Source: an uncultured Tolumonas sp.
GTDB lineage: Bacteria > Pseudomonadota > Gammaproteobacteria > Enterobacterales > Aeromonadaceae
Direction of reading: 5' to 3'
Length of the DNA stretch: 9,196 nucleotides
Assembly: GCA_903931645.1 (NCBI GenBank)
Contig: CAIZDF010000480.1
Coordinates: forward strand, 1-9,196
Position numbers and translations under genes: made by a program. The notes under the pieces are model-generated. The model was not told the origin of the DNA and ran no database searches. It saw only the letters and a list, made by a program, of their open reading frames with translations. This document shows, in pieces, positions 8,248-9,196 of this stretch; the first letter of the stretch is position 1; each line of letters opens with the position of its first letter.

Positions 8248-9196
8248 TTAGTGTCTCAGTTCACCGCGTAAATCTTGCTGCATCAATGTTCTCATCTGCT
8301 CTGATGTCAGCGGCTGACTTAACAGGAAATGCAATTTGGCAAGGGCGGCTTCGGTGGTCATATCGAAACCGGATAACACACCGGCATCTGCCAGCGCATT
8401 GCCTGTTGCGTAACCCCCCATGTTCACTTTGCCGCGCAAACATTGGCTGAGATTAACAATGAGCACGCCACGTTCTGATGCTTCCCGTAATAGTTTGAGC
8501 ATGGTTGGATTTTGCGGTGCATTACCAACACCATAAGTTAATAAAATCAACGCTTTAACTGGTTGTTGTAGGATGTTGGCAATTACGTCCACAGAAATAC
8601 CAGGGTACAGTGTCACCACACCAATTGGCTGTGGTTGAATCGAATGCATTTTCAGTGGCTTATCACTGACTTCTGCTGGTTTACCAGCATTCCATTCAAT
8701 ATGAATACCCGCATCTAAAAGTGGTGGGAAATCTGGTGAATCAAAGGCATGAAAACCATCGGCATGCACCTTGGTGCTGCGGTTGCCGCGAAACAGCTGA
8801 TTATTGAAATACAGGGTGACTTCTTGCACTGGGTAATTTGCCGCAATATACAGCGAATCTAGCAAATTTTGCTGCCCGTCGGAACGCAGTTCCGCAAGAG
8901 GGATCTGTGAACCGGTGATGATGACCGGTTTATGCAGATCTTCCAACATGAACGACAAGGCGGATGCGGTATACGACATGGTGTCGGTGCCGTGTAGTAC
9001 GACAAAGCCATCGAAATCGTCGTAATGATCGCGAATATCTTCCGCAATACGCTGCCAGTCAGCGGGGGTCATATCTGACGAATCGATCAGCGGGCTGTAT
9101 TCATGAATGGTGTAATCGGGCATCTCTTCCCGATGGAACTCCGGCATGCCAGCCAGACAGTTTTCCATAAAACCAGCCTGTGGGATGTATCCCTGA
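8248..9196 (-). CDS. ansA: Type I (cytoplasmic) L-asparaginase (partial, N-terminus beyond window)
   Basis: Hydrolyses L-asparagine to aspartate and ammonia in the cytoplasm. The reading frame runs from the right edge (about 315 codons) to a TAA at 8250-8248. An ATG occurs at 9168-9166, but it is not the true start: the codons upstream of it read QGYIPQAGF, matching the E. coli AnsA sequence before this point. About 21 N-terminal residues, including the TGGTIGM motif with the nucleophilic threonine, lie outside. Visible active-site residues, numbered from the ATG at 9168, are Thr61 and Asp62 in LHGTDTM and Lys133 in NRSTK, corresponding to E. coli Thr91, Asp92 and Lys163 (constant offset of 30). 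GSQIPLAELRSDGQ and GKVNMGGYATGNALA are further family signatures. Of the residues I recall for the allosteric asparagine site of the E. coli enzyme, Thr162 and Cys273 are kept (Thr132, Cys243) but Arg240 is Leu210. No signal peptide can be judged, because the N-terminus is missing. It is convergent with msrB. Family assignment is very sure. Confidence 0.98.
   Translation of the reverse strand, partial: QGYIPQAGFMENCLAGMPEFHREEMPDYTIHEYSPLIDSSDMTPADWQRIAEDIRDHYDDFDGFVVLHGTDTMSYTASALSFMLEDLHKPVIITGSQIPLAELRSDGQQNLLDSLYIAANYPVQEVTLYFNNQLFRGNRSTKVHADGFHAFDSPDFPPLLDAGIHIEWNAGKPAEVSDKPLKMHSIQPQPIGVVTLYPGISVDVIANILQQPVKALILLTYGVGNAPQNPTMLKLLREASERGVLIVNLSQCLRGKVNMGGYATGNALADAGVLSGFDMTTEAALAKLHFLLSQPLTSEQMRTLMQQDLRGELRH

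Noticed and set aside
8058..8450. Plus-strand open frame of 130 codons crossing the msrB end
   Set aside because: It overlaps msrB in another frame, runs through the bidirectional terminator and continues antisense to ansA; no domain is visible.
9166..9168. ATG as the start of ansA
   Set aside because: The upstream frame stays open to the window edge and reads QGYIPQAGF, homologous to E. coli AnsA, so this is an internal methionine of a truncated gene.

Overview
The window is a stretch of gammaproteobacterial chromosome of ordinary housekeeping and carbon-storage genes. Every gene is close to its Escherichia coli counterpart in length and motifs, but the gene order differs from the enteric one. 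The moderate GC content, the strongly biased codons of gapA, and a gapA / msrB / ansA neighbourhood as in enteric bacteria and vibrios suggest the Aeromonadales-Vibrionales-Enterobacterales part of the class. A Tolumonas-like organism is my best guess, but that rests on memory and overall look, not on a search.

Layout. Positions 1-829 (minus strand) carry the first 276 codons of gapA, cut by the left edge. A 318-base AT-rich divergent control region follows (830-1147). Three large genes then run on the plus strand: malQ (4-alpha-glucanotransferase, 1148-3328), glgB (glycogen branching enzyme, 3402-5585) and glgX (glycogen debranching enzyme, 5639-7720). A strong GC-rich hairpin without a U-tract lies between glgB and glgX, just ahead of the glgX ribosome binding site. 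After an 87-base gap comes msrB (methionine-R-sulfoxide reductase, 7808-8212, plus). A clear bidirectional Rho-independent terminator (8211-8240) separates it from the convergent ansA (cytoplasmic L-asparaginase I, minus), whose N-terminal end is cut by the right edge.

How the genes work together. GlgB introduces alpha-1,6 branches into a growing alpha-1,4 glucan. GlgX removes the short branches left after phosphorylase has trimmed the outer chains. MalQ disproportionates the short maltodextrins that GlgX releases, so they can be fed back to phosphorylase or to glucose. The three therefore make a coherent glycogen/maltodextrin unit, probably one operon on grounds of shared strand and gaps of 73 and 53 bases. 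The genes that make ADP-glucose, elongate the glucan and phosphorolyse it (glgC, glgA, glgP/malP) are not here. gapA, msrB and ansA are unrelated housekeeping genes; the glycogen block sits between gapA and msrB, which are direct divergent neighbours in E. coli.

I found no mobile element, CRISPR array, RNA gene, phage gene or unrecognised protein. Nothing in the window supports a previously undescribed system. The points worth a second look are modest: the placement of the glycogen block, the glgB-glgX hairpin, and a probable change at an allosteric residue of AnsA.
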